Positions 15,708 to 25,404 are shown, counted from the stretch's first letter. The stretch is 35,980 nucleotides of DNA from Pseudomonadota bacterium (GCA_022600535.1 JAHZKE010000060.1:1-35980); one strand, 5' to 3'. Numbers and translations are program-made. Notes: a model not told the origin generated them from the letters alone.

Positions 15708-17000
15708 ATGAAAAATTTAACTGCTAAACAGCGTATTAAAGTACTGATCATTGATGATGAGATCGGGATACGTGAACTATTATCGGAAATTTTATTAGAC
15801 GAGGGGTATGCAGTTGTTACCGCACACGATGCGGCTTCTGCTCAGCAAATGCGTTTGCAAGAAGCCCCGGAAATTATTCTACTGGATATTTGGATGCCGG
15901 ATATGGATGGCATCTCTTTATTGCGTCAGTGGGCGGAGGCAGGGTTTCCCAATGTGCCGGTGATTATCATGTCAGGACATGCAACGATTGATACCGCAGT
16001 GGAAGCCACCCGTTTAGGAGCATTAGAAGTACTGGAAAAACCGATTACGACGACTCGTCTTTTACAGGCGGTAGAAAAAGCAAAAATTAGAAAAGACAAA
16101 CAAGATTCTAATTTGTTGTTACAGCAAATTAATTTTGGCAGTACACTGGCGATGACAACTTTTAAAAAAGAGTTGTTGCAAGCATCCGCCGAAGCGCGCT
16201 TTTTTACGTTAATGGATACGATCAATGGCGGCGCGGTCTTTTATGCGCGCTTTTTAGTAAAACCGAAAAGTCCGGTGGTGATACTGGATAGCGGAACAGA
16301 ATTAGAAGACAATATCGGTGAAATTATTCGTCGTGCCGAAGATGGGGTCATTATCGTGCGTTTGGTGAATGTTTTTAATACCATTCAGCAAAACGGCTTA
16401 CTCGGGTTGATTCACGAAGCCAATAAAAGCGAAGCGCGGGTCGTGGCGATTAGCAGTGAAGCACCGGAAATATTAGCCGAGCGTGGTGAATTTAATGAAC
16501 GCTTAGTGGCGTTGCTCTCGCGGCGCGTGGTGGGGGTTCCCTCGCTGAGTAAATGTGCTGCCGATTTACCGTATCTGATTGATTTAATCTGTCAACGCAT
16601 TACCAAAGACCGCGATATGCAAAAGCGTAAGTTAACCGTAGCGGCAAAAGAAGAATTAGCCAAACATCATTACGAAGAAGATTTTTCCGAACTCGTCTCC
16701 ATCATTCGCACTATATTTTTATATGCCCAAAGTGATACCATAGAATTAGGCACTGTGCGCGGCATATTGAAAGAATTAACCGGACAATCCTCTATGCGCA
16801 GTATGTTTGATGAAGTGTATAACATGTCGTTACGGGATGCCCGCGAGTACTTTGAACGTGAATACTTTATCCGATTAATCAATACGACCAACGGCAACAT
16901 GCAACAAGCGGCAAAAGTAGCAGGGTTGGAGCGCACTTATTTTTACCGTAAACTCAAACAATACAAAGCAGGTGATCATAATTTAGAAAACAGCAATTAA
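15708..17000 (+). CDS. ntrX: NtrX-like response regulator with a degenerate AAA+ domain
   Basis: The receiver domain (about residues 10-125) has the acidic pocket IIDDE, phosphoacceptor D60 in LLDIWMPDMDG, and the conserved SGH and EKP motifs. The C-terminal Fis-type helix-turn-helix is intact (GNMQQAAKVAGLERTYFYRKLKQY-type segment cut to its core). The middle is unusual: it aligns in outline with the sigma54-activator AAA+ domain, but there is no Walker A GExGxGK, the Walker B LFLDE position reads IIVRLV, and GAFTGA is absent. It should bind DNA on phosphorylation but not hydrolyse ATP or activate sigma54. The 100-base gap before it shows no convincing promoter or Shine-Dalgarno. Its kinase partner lies directly upstream. 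Confidence 0.87.
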   Translation: MKNLTAKQRIKVLIIDDEIGIRELLSEILLDEGYAVVTAHDAASAQQMRLQEAPEIILLDIWMPDMDGISLLRQWAEAGFPNVPVIIMSGHATIDTAVEATRLGALEVLEKPITTTRLLQAVEKAKIRKDKQDSNLLLQQINFGSTLAMTTFKKELLQASAEARFFTLMDTINGGAVFYARFLVKPKSPVVILDSGTELEDNIGEIIRRAEDGVIIVRLVNVFNTIQQNGLLGLIHEANKSEARVVAISSEAPEILAERGEFNERLVALLSRRVVGVPSLSKCAADLPYLIDLICQRITKDRDMQKRKLTVAAKEELAKHHYEEDFSELVSIIRTIFLYAQSDTIELGTVRGILKELTGQSSMRSMFDEVYNMSLRDAREYFEREYFIRLINTTNGNMQQAAKVAGLERTYFYRKLKQYKAGDHNLENSN

Positions 17001-17044
17001 TGACAACAACGGCGACAAAGAATGAAAAAAACTCGGCGCACGTA

Positions 17045-17072
17045 TTGTCATTGGTGATGGTTTTGTTATAGT
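17045..17072 (+). promoter_or_regulatory. Promoter of the miaB operon
   Basis: TTGTCA (17045-17050) and TATAGT (17067-17072) are 16 bases apart, each five of six to consensus, and TG precedes the -10 box by one base (extended -10). The predicted start, about seven bases downstream, falls at or next to the miaB ATG at 17080. Confidence 0.6.
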
Positions 17073-17079
17073 TAACACT

Positions 17080-18408
17080 ATGGAGAAGAAATTTTTTATC
17101 CGTACCTTTGGTTGTCAGATGAACGAATACGATTCGGAAAAAATTGCCGATATTATGACGGCAACGGGAGATACCCCGAGTGCCAGCATTGAAGACGCCG
17201 ATATCGTTGTTTTTAACACCTGTTCGGTGCGTGAAAAAGCACAGGAAAAACTATTTTCCGATTTAGGACGGATGCGCCCATTAAAAGAGAAAAACCCCAA
17301 TTTAATGATTGGCGTTGGCGGCTGTGTTGCCAGCCAAGAAGGCGAAGCAATCATTAAACGGGTGCCGTATGTGGATGTTGTTTTTGGGCCGCAAACCTTA
17401 CATCGCTTACCGCAACTGTTGCGTGCGCGAGAAAGCAGCGGGCGGGCGCAAGTGGATATAACCTTTCCTGAAATTGAAAAATTTGATCATTTACCAGCAA
17501 CAAGTAATGACGCCGCCACCGCCTTTGTTTCGGTGATGGAAGGGTGCAGTAAATATTGCTCTTTTTGCGTGGTGCCGTATACCCGCGGCGAAGAAGTATC
17601 GCGCCCCTTAGATAGCGTATTGACGGAAATCATCCAACTTGCTGAAAACGGTTGTCGCGAAGTCACTTTGCTGGGGCAAAACGTCAATGCCTATCGGGTG
17701 ACTACCGACGGTGTGTTGGTGGACTTTGCTGATTTACTCGCCGCAGTGAGTGAAGTGCCGGGGATTGAACGCGTACGCTTTACCACCTCGCATCCGGTGG
17801 AGTTTAGTCAGCGGTTAATTGACGCCTATGCTTATTTGCCGAAACTCCCCGATTACTTACACTTACCCGTACAATCGGGGTCCGATCAAATTTTAGCGCG
17901 CATGAAACGCGGTTACACCACCTTAGAATATAAAAGCATTATTCGCCGCTTACGGCAGGTGCGCCCCCAGATGTTAATTTCCAGTGATTTTATTATTGGT
18001 TTCCCTGGCGAAAGCGATGCCGATTTTGATAAAACAATGCAGTTGGTCGCGCAGATTAAATTTGATTTTAGTTTTAGTTTTATTTACAGCCAGCGCCCCG
18101 GTACCCCGGCGGCATCCTTTGCGGATGACACTCCGACAGCCGTCAAAAAAGAACGTTTGACACAATTACAGCAAGTTTTAGAAGCCAACGGCAAGCAATA
18201 CAGCGAAGCAATGGTGGGAAATATTGAAGAAGTATTAGTCACCGGACACGCCAAGCGCGGCAAACACATGTTGCAAGGGCGCAGTGCCAATACGCGCGTA
18301 GTGAATTTTGCTGCCGATGAAAAATGGATTGGTAAAATTGTTCCGCTTTCTATTACCGAAGCGACCCCGCACAGCTTGCGCGGCGAAATTGTCGACAGTG
18401 CTTATTAA
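17080..18408 (+). CDS. miaB: tRNA-2-methylthio-N6-isopentenyladenosine synthase MiaB
   Basis: Radical-SAM methylthiotransferase that adds the 2-methylthio group to i6A37 of tRNAs reading UNN codons. N-terminal UPF0004 domain cysteines C12, C48 and C82 should hold the auxiliary 4Fe-4S cluster. The radical-SAM motif CSKYCSFC supplies C156, C160 and C163, and a TRAM RNA-binding domain closes the protein. Length 442 aa. The start [21 protein letters not shown] matches homologues, yet there is no Shine-Dalgarno and the predicted promoter puts transcription start almost on the ATG. It heads the conserved miaB-ybeZ-ybeY-ybeX-lnt order, three bases before phoH. Confidence 0.97.
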   Translation: MEKKFFIRTFGCQMNEYDSEKIADIMTATGDTPSASIEDADIVVFNTCSVREKAQEKLFSDLGRMRPLKEKNPNLMIGVGGCVASQEGEAIIKRVPYVDVVFGPQTLHRLPQLLRARESSGRAQVDITFPEIEKFDHLPATSNDAATAFVSVMEGCSKYCSFCVVPYTRGEEVSRPLDSVLTEIIQLAENGCREVTLLGQNVNAYRVTTDGVLVDFADLLAAVSEVPGIERVRFTTSHPVEFSQRLIDAYAYLPKLPDYLHLPVQSGSDQILARMKRGYTTLEYKSIIRRLRQVRPQMLISSDFIIGFPGESDADFDKTMQLVAQIKFDFSFSFIYSQRPGTPAASFADDTPTAVKKERLTQLQQVLEANGKQYSEAMVGNIEEVLVTGHAKRGKHMLQGRSANTRVVNFAADEKWIGKIVPLSITEATPHSLRGEIVDSAY

Positions 18409-18411
18409 TCT

Positions 18412-19341
18412 ATGACCGATTCCGTTAATTTATTATTAACACCACCCGATAACACGCGTCTGGCAAATTTATGCGGGGCGATGGATGAAAATATAAATCA
18501 CATTGCACGGGCGTTGTCGGTTGTTATTAAACGGCGCGGGGAAAATTTTCAACTCTCAGGCGAGAGTGCGGCGTTAGCAGCAGATACCTTGCGCATGCTG
18601 TATTTGCGTGCCGATAAAGAGGTCGTCAACGATGATGTACGCCTGCAACTGGCACAACAACCCGGGAGCGCGCCTGTTGTGGGAAAAAACAATCCGGCGG
18701 CAGCAAGCAAGCCCGGTGCGGCCCGCAACGAAGCGCAAAAAGTGTATTGGGAAAAAATCAATCGTTCTGCCATTACCTTATGCACCGGTCCTGCCGGTAC
18801 CGGTAAAACCCATATTGCTGTCGCCGCTGCATTGCGCTTATTGCGGGGTGCAGGCGCGGCACGGCGCTTAGTACTCTCGCGTCCGGTGGTAGAAGCAGGC
18901 GGCGAGCGTTTAGGTTTTTTGCCGGGCGATATGGAACAAAAAATCAACCCTTATTTACGTCCGCTCTACGAAGTGTTGTATCAATTACAAGGCAAATCGG
19001 CAATCGAGCGGCGCATTGCAGCCGGGGAGATAGAAATTTTACCGCTGGCATTTATGCGCGGTTTGACATTAAACAATACCGTGCTTATTTTAGATGAAGC
19101 ACAAAACACAACCCCGGCGCAAATGCGCATGTTGTTGACGCGCTTAGGGGAAAACAGTAAAATTATTATCACTGGCGATACTTCGCAAAGTGACCTGCCG
19201 GCATTGCCAATTTGCGGATTAACCGATGCCGCTGAACGTTTAGCAAAAGTGTCGGGAATCGCCTTACACCACTTTCAATTAGCCGATATTGTCCGCTCGC
19301 CGTTAGTCCGTGATATATTAAAGGCGTATGACAACACTTGA
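18412..19341 (+). CDS. ybeZ: PhoH-like ATPase YbeZ
   Basis: Cytoplasmic P-loop NTPase of the PhoH family, 309 aa. A KH-like N-terminal region is followed by Walker A GPAGTGKT and Walker B VLILDEAQN, then TRLGENSKIIITGD. In E. coli, YbeZ is associated with YbeY and ribosome/RNA metabolism (established context). It begins three bases after miaB and overlaps ybeY by 14 bases, supporting a joint role. No clear ribosome binding site is seen, so translational coupling is likely. Confidence 0.94.
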   Translation: MTDSVNLLLTPPDNTRLANLCGAMDENINHIARALSVVIKRRGENFQLSGESAALAADTLRMLYLRADKEVVNDDVRLQLAQQPGSAPVVGKNNPAAASKPGAARNEAQKVYWEKINRSAITLCTGPAGTGKTHIAVAAALRLLRGAGAARRLVLSRPVVEAGGERLGFLPGDMEQKINPYLRPLYEVLYQLQGKSAIERRIAAGEIEILPLAFMRGLTLNNTVLILDEAQNTTPAQMRMLLTRLGENSKIIITGDTSQSDLPALPICGLTDAAERLAKVSGIALHHFQLADIVRSPLVRDILKAYDNT

Positions 19342-19804
19342 GCCGCAGTTATCGCCGCTTTTACGCTTATCGGTGCAATATGCAACGATGACACATACCC
19401 CGCCGGCACGTCCGACAGTACGCACTTGGGTGAAAACCGCATTGGCATGGATGGGTGCCACCGGTGAAATCACCGTGCGTTTTGTTGCCGAAAAAGAAAG
19501 CCGCGATTTGAACCAACACTACCGACAAAAACCCGCCCCGACCAACGTTTTATCATTTGATTATCGCGATGTCGGTAGTGTGGCAAAAACACTATTTGGT
19601 GATATTGTTATTTGCAGCGCGGTGGTCGCACGTGAGGCGACAAAATACCAACAACCGCTACTCGCGTGTTACGCGCACATGGTGATTCATGGGGTGTTGC
19701 ATCTTGCCGGTTATCAACACGACAGCGCAACGGATGCAGCAGTGATGGAAGCGGCAGAAAAAAATATATTAGCAAAATTAAAAATGGGAGACCCCTACGC
19801 ATGA
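19328..19804 (+). CDS. ybeY: Endoribonuclease YbeY (16S rRNA maturation)
   Basis: Zinc-dependent RNase needed for 16S rRNA 3'-end maturation and ribosome quality control. The signature HGVLHLAGYQH supplies the three zinc-binding histidines, and the upstream TNVLSFDY motif is characteristic. Length 158 aa. ATG 19328 lies within phoH; the first 20 residues align with E. coli YbeY, so this start is preferred to the internal ATG at 19388. An ATGA overlap joins it to corC. Confidence 0.95.
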   Translation: MTTLEPQLSPLLRLSVQYATMTHTPPARPTVRTWVKTALAWMGATGEITVRFVAEKESRDLNQHYRQKPAPTNVLSFDYRDVGSVAKTLFGDIVICSAVVAREATKYQQPLLACYAHMVIHGVLHLAGYQHDSATDAAVMEAAEKNILAKLKMGDPYA

Positions 19805-20613
19805 AGCCGGTAAAAAAAGATTGGCGTAATTGGTTGGTTGACCTGCTCGGCTTAAAACCGGAAGACCGCGAAGCACTGAAAACCATGCTAAAGCAACCGG
19901 GGGGATTTGTCACGCCGGAAGAAGTGAAAATGATTGAAGGCGTACTGGAAATGCGTGAGTGGAAAATACGCGATATTATGTTGCCTTTTAACGATGTTGT
20001 TTCCATGAAAATTACCGACAACTATCAACAGGCGGTAGATAAAGTATGCGAGTGGCAACATTCGCGTTATCCCGTGGTAGATGGCAGCGGCGAAGTGGTG
20101 TTGGGTATCTTGTTGGCAAAAGATTTACTCCACTACACCAAAAAACCGGATGCTTTTAATTTGCAACAAGTGATGCGCGATGCACTTTCAGAACCCGACA
20201 GCAAATCACTAGACAAGTTGTTGGAAGATTTTCGCTCCAATCGTAGCCATATGGTGATTGTGCACGATGAATACAAACAAACCGTGGGCGTAGTGACCAT
20301 TGAAGATTTATTAGAACGCATCGTCGGCGAAATAGAAGATGAATCCGATGAAGCCGAAGATCGTGATATCACCCCGCACGCCGATGGTGGTGCTACGGTC
20401 AAAGGCACACTCTCCATAGAAGAATTTAACCAACATTTCAACAGTCAGCTACCGGCGAATGGCGCCGATACCATTGGCGGTTGGCTCGCCGCGATGATGG
20501 GACGTATGCCCAAGGCAGGAGATCGTTACGAAAAGCACGGGTTTATTTTTAAGATCACCGCTGCCAGTGAGCGCCGTATTCATCATCTTGATGTACAGTG
20601 CCCGCCTTCGTAA
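19801..20613 (+). CDS. ybeX: CorC/YbeX-type CBS-domain protein
   Basis: Cytosolic 270-aa protein with two CBS domains (around residues 55-110 and 125-180: IRDIMLPFNDVVSM, SRYPVVDG, LGILLAKDLL, then MVIVHDEYKQTVGVVTIEDLLE) and a C-terminal CorC/HlyC domain. There are no transmembrane segments, so it is the YbeX/CorC type rather than a membrane HlyC/CorC transporter. Roles proposed for the family are magnesium/cobalt homeostasis and ribosome maturation. ATG 19801 overlaps the ybeY stop (ATGA) with GGGAG about ten bases before it; the longer track ORF from 19666 is not needed. Confidence 0.93.
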   Translation: MKPVKKDWRNWLVDLLGLKPEDREALKTMLKQPGGFVTPEEVKMIEGVLEMREWKIRDIMLPFNDVVSMKITDNYQQAVDKVCEWQHSRYPVVDGSGEVVLGILLAKDLLHYTKKPDAFNLQQVMRDALSEPDSKSLDKLLEDFRSNRSHMVIVHDEYKQTVGVVTIEDLLERIVGEIEDESDEAEDRDITPHADGGATVKGTLSIEEFNQHFNSQLPANGADTIGGWLAAMMGRMPKAGDRYEKHGFIFKITAASERRIHHLDVQCPPS

Positions 20614-20633
20614 AATCACCAGACATTAGGCGC

Positions 20634-22148
20634 ATGCCGTCGCCGCCTCCGAAGCAGCAATTATTATTGATTGTTTTGGCAACTGTGTGCGGTACAGCGG
20701 CAACACTTTCATTCGCTCCGATGAACTGGCAAGCCACTGCCCCTATCGCCCTCGGCATTTTATTTTATTGGGCAGCCCGCAGCGACTATGTTTGGCACAA
20801 TTTTAGTCTGGGTTTGGCATTTGGCTTTTCTTTTTTTAGTGCGGGGTTGTGGTGGATTGATAGCGCGTTGGCGGGGCATATCGGTTTGCCCGGTAGTGCG
20901 GCAGCGCTATTGACGATATTATTTGCTTTATTCTTGGCAGTGTTTCCGGCATTGGCATTGGCATTGGCAACGGTGCTTACTCCATCCGGTGGCATCAGCC
21001 GCCTGCTTTCTTTAGCGGCAAGCTGGACTTTTTTAGAATGGATACGCAGTTGGTTATTGAGCGGTTTTCCGTGGTTGTCGTTAGGGTATAGTCAAATCCC
21101 TGACGGTTGGCTTGCCCCTTGGGCGCCGATTGTCGGTATTTTCGGCGTGACTTTTGCATTGACGTTAATGGTGGTGGCAGTGCTCACTTTATTGACACTA
21201 CGCAAACGCCGTGGCATTGGCTTGATTTTATTGCTGTTATTGGCGAGTGCGCCGTTTATTAATAATGTTTGGAAATGGACCCCGCCGGCGGGAACACTCA
21301 CCATTTCTTTACTGCAGGGGAATGTCAAACAATCTTTGAAATGGGAAGCAGAGGAAGTGCGGCGGGCACTTGCCGATTACATTGAATTGGCAGAAGCAGC
21401 AGAAGGCAGAATTATTATTATGCCGGAAACGGCGTTACCGATGCGGATAGAAGACCTCCCCGACGGTTACATTGAACGCTTACAACGCATTGCGACCGAG
21501 CGTTACGGGGCGGTGATTACCGGTTTGTTTTTAGAAGAGGAAGAGAAAATTTACAATGCTGCCGTGGTATTAAACGAGCGCTCCGATGAGCGTTATCGCA
21601 AAATTCATCTCACCCCATATGGCGAATACCTCCCCTTTGCCGATGTATTGCAACCGCTATTGGGGGCGGCGGATATTCCGTATGCGAATCTTTCTGCCGG
21701 TGCAACACCGGCACCACCGCTCCGCTTACCGGATGGTATTTTAGCCGCTATTTTTATTTGTTATGAAGCGATTTTTGGCAACGAAGTCCGCCAACGCTTA
21801 CCGGCAGCATTGTTTTTAATTAATATTACCAATGATGCTTGGTTTGATCAAACCGCCATGCCGCAACAACATTTGCAAATGGCACAGGCACGCGCCTTGG
21901 AAAGCGGACGGTGGTTAGTCCGTGCCACCAATACCGGTATTACCGCAGTCATTAACGCGAAAGGGCAAGTGGTGGCGACGCTCCCCGAACAAGTGCGCGG
22001 TGTTCTCACCGAACAAATTATTTTACAAAGCGGTTCTACGCCTTATGTCATCTGGGGCGATGCCGCGATCGTATTACTGGTCTTGTTGATTTTATTCGCC
22101 GGCGCATTAGGGCAATTTCATCTCGTGCCCAAGCGGCGAGGAGAATAA
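20634..22148 (+). CDS. lnt: Apolipoprotein N-acyltransferase Lnt
   Basis: Inner-membrane enzyme that adds the third acyl chain to lipoproteins. Hydrophobic helices occupy about the first 200 residues and one closes the C-terminus. The periplasmic nitrilase-like domain shows the Glu (IMPETALP), Lys (KIHLTPYGEYLPF) and Cys (FICYEAIFG) of the catalytic triad, plus NDAWF. ATG 20634 gives 504 aa and is preferred over GTG 20598, which overlaps corC. The gene ends the operon; only seven bases, mostly T, separate it from the convergent carnitine operon, and no hairpin terminator is seen there. Confidence 0.95.
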   Translation: MPSPPPKQQLLLIVLATVCGTAATLSFAPMNWQATAPIALGILFYWAARSDYVWHNFSLGLAFGFSFFSAGLWWIDSALAGHIGLPGSAAALLTILFALFLAVFPALALALATVLTPSGGISRLLSLAASWTFLEWIRSWLLSGFPWLSLGYSQIPDGWLAPWAPIVGIFGVTFALTLMVVAVLTLLTLRKRRGIGLILLLLLASAPFINNVWKWTPPAGTLTISLLQGNVKQSLKWEAEEVRRALADYIELAEAAEGRIIIMPETALPMRIEDLPDGYIERLQRIATERYGAVITGLFLEEEEKIYNAAVVLNERSDERYRKIHLTPYGEYLPFADVLQPLLGAADIPYANLSAGATPAPPLRLPDGILAAIFICYEAIFGNEVRQRLPAALFLINITNDAWFDQTAMPQQHLQMAQARALESGRWLVRATNTGITAVINAKGQVVATLPEQVRGVLTEQIILQSGSTPYVIWGDAAIVLLVLLILFAGALGQFHLVPKRRGE

Positions 22149-22155
22149 CGTTTTT

Positions 22156-24213
22156 TTATTCAGCACGGCACAACATTAACACATCAGCAACAACAGCTTG
22201 CTGCACGCCGACTATTAAAGGATTGATTTCTAACTCCACAATCTGCGGTGCTTGTTGTTCGGCATAAGCAGCAATTGCCATAATCTGATTAATCGCCGCC
22301 GTCATATCAGCCGCCGCCGCACCGCGATAGCCGCACCACAAAGGATAGGCGCGTAATGTAGATAGCGCATACTCCACGGCAGCAGAAGTGGTCGGCAGTA
22401 ACAAACAAACCGAGTCGTTTAATACTTCACTTTGCGTGCCGCCGCTCGCTAAGGTGAGCGTTAACCCAGCAAGGGCATCTTGGCGAATCCCAATTAAAAG
22501 CTCGGCAACTTTATCTTGCACCATTTCTTCCAATAAAAAGGCATCCCCCAAATTTTCTACCTCTGCCATTTGAGCAACTGCCGCCCGCACGGCGGCAATA
22601 TCGGCACACGCCAAATGTACTGCGTGCTGTTCGCTTTTATGTGCCAACCCCAATGCCTTGACCGCCAGCGGATAAGATAACGCCGCCGCAACTGCATCAT
22701 CGCTATTAATACGCGCACGGGAAGCACACACCCCGTTGGCAACCTCCACGCCGGCGGTCGTCAAACGTTGCTTTGCTTCGTATTCATCCACTAAACAAGT
22801 TGCCGCTGTTGTTGGTCGCGCCGCTGCCAATAACGGCAACGGCAACGGGCAACGCCAATGTTCACCGATAAACGCGGCATGTTGGGCGGCATTGAGGGCA
22901 TCGGTTAACGTGGCAAAAGCAGTAATGCCGTTGTCATGCGCTTGCGCGCTCATTGCTTCGGGCATATTTTCCGGCAGGGTGGCAACAACTGCGGTCGCTT
23001 GTGTTGGCGGCAGGGCTTGGCGGGCGGCAATCAATGCAGATAAGGCAAGTTGCCAATCGTCATCATGGCAGCGGTCGCGGCGCGGAAAATCCAACAACAA
23101 CAGCGACAAATCAAAACCGTCCGCCATTGCGGTTTGATAAGTTTGCTGCATCTTTGCGGGGTCGCCCCAAACAAAAGTATGGTAGTCGTAGGGGTTTTGT
23201 GCCACGACTAATTCTCCCATTTCTTTTTTAATTTGCGCTTGTGTGGGCGATGAAAATTGCTTTAGCGATAACGGGTAGGGTTCAATCGTATCCGCCGCTA
23301 ATGCGGCTTCGCCGCCGGAACAACTCATAGAAAGCACCCGCCGTCCCGAGAGCACTCCGTGAACATGTAATAATTTTAGCGTTTCTAAAAATTCCGTTAA
23401 GGTATGGGTGCGGGCAACCCCGTGGCGTTGAAAAAAAGCATTGGCGGCAGTATCGTTGCCGGATAAAGAGGCAGTATGCGATAGCGTCGCACTCGCCCCT
23501 TGTTGACTGGCACCCAGTTTTAACACGACAATCGGTTTTTTACCGTGAGCAGCACGTAGCAGGTCTTCTAACTCGGCGCTGTTATCTACCGCTTCCATTA
23601 GCCAGCCGATGGCAGTAATGCGCGGGTCGGCTAATAATGCCTGTGATAATTCAGCAAAGCCGACACGGGTTTGATTACCAATCGCACACACCATCGCTAA
23701 CGGTAAGCCGCGTTGCTGCATGGTGATACTAATAGAAATATTACCGGATTGCGAAATAATCGCTACGCCGCGCAAAATGCGTTTGCCGCCGTGTTGGTCG
23801 GGCCATAATAAAGCACCGTCTAAGTAGTTGAGTAAGCCGTAGCAGTTGGGTCCCAAAAACGGCATGGTGCCCGCTGCCGCGCATAACTGTTGCGTTCGTG
23901 CATGGTCGCCACTTTCGCTAAAGCCGGCAGCAAAGCAAATCGCCCCGCCACTACCAATGGCAGATAAATGCGCGATCGTATCAATCGTTTGTTGCCGATT
24001 GACCGCAATAAAAGCAGCATCGGGAGCCGCGGGGAGTTCGCGCACATGGGGATAGACCGGGAGGGTGGGAAATTCATCCATACGCTCGCCGCGTTGATTG
24101 ACATAATAAATCGTGCCGCGATAATCGGCGTTAATACTTTGTTTAATCGCGGTGCGTGCCCAGTGCCCGCCGATAAAAGCAATAGAACGGGGAGATAATA
24201 AACGTTGCAACAT
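22156..24213 (-). CDS. ADP-forming acyl-CoA synthetase (acetate--CoA ligase family) of the carnitine operon
   Basis: Predicted to activate a carboxylic acid to its CoA thioester using ATP with ADP plus phosphate as products. The N-terminus is a CoA-binding Rossmann domain (SIAFIGG), succinyl-CoA-ligase-like domains follow with SQSGNISISI and LSHTASLSG (the likely phosphohistidine region), and the C-terminal ATP-grasp domain begins around VDEYEAKQRL. This is the single-chain alpha-beta fusion, 685 aa. ATG 24213 is preferred over TTG 24225. As last gene of a carnitine operon, its substrate may be gamma-butyrobetaine or a related trimethylammonium acid (inference); the sequence alone cannot show this. 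Confidence 0.82.
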   Translation of the reverse strand: MLQRLLSPRSIAFIGGHWARTAIKQSINADYRGTIYYVNQRGERMDEFPTLPVYPHVRELPAAPDAAFIAVNRQQTIDTIAHLSAIGSGGAICFAAGFSESGDHARTQQLCAAAGTMPFLGPNCYGLLNYLDGALLWPDQHGGKRILRGVAIISQSGNISISITMQQRGLPLAMVCAIGNQTRVGFAELSQALLADPRITAIGWLMEAVDNSAELEDLLRAAHGKKPIVVLKLGASQQGASATLSHTASLSGNDTAANAFFQRHGVARTHTLTEFLETLKLLHVHGVLSGRRVLSMSCSGGEAALAADTIEPYPLSLKQFSSPTQAQIKKEMGELVVAQNPYDYHTFVWGDPAKMQQTYQTAMADGFDLSLLLLDFPRRDRCHDDDWQLALSALIAARQALPPTQATAVVATLPENMPEAMSAQAHDNGITAFATLTDALNAAQHAAFIGEHWRCPLPLPLLAAARPTTAATCLVDEYEAKQRLTTAGVEVANGVCASRARINSDDAVAAALSYPLAVKALGLAHKSEQHAVHLACADIAAVRAAVAQMAEVENLGDAFLLEEMVQDKVAELLIGIRQDALAGLTLTLASGGTQSEVLNDSVCLLLPTTSAAVEYALSTLRAYPLWCGYRGAAAADMTAAINQIMAIAAYAEQQAPQIVELEINPLIVGVQQAVVADVLMLCRAE

Positions 24214-24230
24214 CGTTGTCGGCAACGCGC

Positions 24231-25403
24231 TTATTGTTCCAAGGGGCGCAGCAGTTCGCGGCTAATAATATGTCGTTGAATTTCTGAAGTGCCGTCCCAT
24301 ATCCGTTCTACTCGCGCATCGCGCCACAGTCGTTCCAACGGTAAATCTGCCATCAACCCCATGCCGCCATGAATTTGAATCGCCTCATCCGTCACCCGCG
24401 CTAACATTTCACTAGCATAAAGTTTGGCACTGGCAATTTTGCGGTTGGCGCTACCACTGCTTTGCTCGCCTTGGTCTAATTGCCAAGCCGCCGCTAAAGT
24501 GAGCCAATCTGCCGCATCAATAGAAGTAATCATATCCGCTAATTTAAAACCGACCCCTTGAAATTTACCAATCGTTTGCCCGAATTGTTCGCGGCTTGCC
24601 GCCTGTTGCAAGGCGTAATCAAACGCGCGGCGCGCCCGCCCAACACACATCGCCGCAACGCTGATGCGCGTGGCATATAACCATTGATTCGCAATATCAA
24701 ACCCGCGATGGACTTCTCCCAAAATGCGACCGGCCGGCAGGCGGCAATCGTCAAATTCTAAAATGCAATTTTGATAACCGCGATGGCTCACCGAATCATA
24801 ACCGCGTAAAACCTTAAAACCGACATCGCCTTTTTCTACCAAAAATACGGTAATTTTTTTACGCGCGCCGCGTGCTGTTGTTTCAAACCCGCTGGCGGCA
24901 AAGACAATAATAAAATCGGCAATATCGGCGTGGGAAATAAAATGCTTACGTCCGTTGATCACCCAATCGCCGCCATCGGCTTTTGCCGTGCACGCCATAC
25001 TGCGTAAATCCGAACCGGCATTTGGTTCGGTCATTGCTAAGGCATCTATTTTTTCGCCGCGTACCGCGGGGAATAAAAATTGTTCGCGCTGTTCGCCTTC
25101 GCAGGCAAGTAAGATATTAGACGGTCGCCCCCACCATACTGATAACCCCATCGCCGTGCGCCCGAGTTCACGTTCCAATAAAGTAAAATCTAAATGGTTC
25201 AATCCGCCGCCGCCGATTGCCGCCGGCATATTGGCAGCGTAAAATCCTAATTCTTTTACTTGGGCAATAATTTCGCGTCCGCGTGTCAGTGGCAAATGCC
25301 CCGTTTTTTCTAAATCCGCTTCTAACGGGTAGAGTTCTTCTTCAACAAAACGGCGTACGGTGTCAACAATTAATTGTTGTTCGTGATTGAGTGAAAAATC
25401 CAT
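24231..25403 (-). CDS. Acyl-CoA dehydrogenase of the carnitine operon
   Basis: FAD-dependent dehydrogenase that introduces an alpha-beta double bond into an acyl-CoA. Features are TEPNAGSDL (substrate/FAD segment), NGRKHFIS, REQFGQTIGKFQ and IHGGMGL, with a closing RDARVERIWDGTSEIQRH. In the last motif Asp (residue 370) stands where short- and medium-chain enzymes have the catalytic Glu (xEGTSEI). ATG 25403 begins MDFSLNHEQQ as in homologues and is one base after the previous stop; the track start at 25478 is within the upstream gene. Length 390 aa. With the neighbouring CoA synthetase it may convert gamma-butyrobetainyl-CoA to crotonobetainyl-CoA, but no hydratase follows in this operon. Confidence 0.85.
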   Translation of the reverse strand: MDFSLNHEQQLIVDTVRRFVEEELYPLEADLEKTGHLPLTRGREIIAQVKELGFYAANMPAAIGGGGLNHLDFTLLERELGRTAMGLSVWWGRPSNILLACEGEQREQFLFPAVRGEKIDALAMTEPNAGSDLRSMACTAKADGGDWVINGRKHFISHADIADFIIVFAASGFETTARGARKKITVFLVEKGDVGFKVLRGYDSVSHRGYQNCILEFDDCRLPAGRILGEVHRGFDIANQWLYATRISVAAMCVGRARRAFDYALQQAASREQFGQTIGKFQGVGFKLADMITSIDAADWLTLAAAWQLDQGEQSSGSANRKIASAKLYASEMLARVTDEAIQIHGGMGLMADLPLERLWRDARVERIWDGTSEIQRHIISRELLRPLEQ

Positions 25404-25404
25404 A

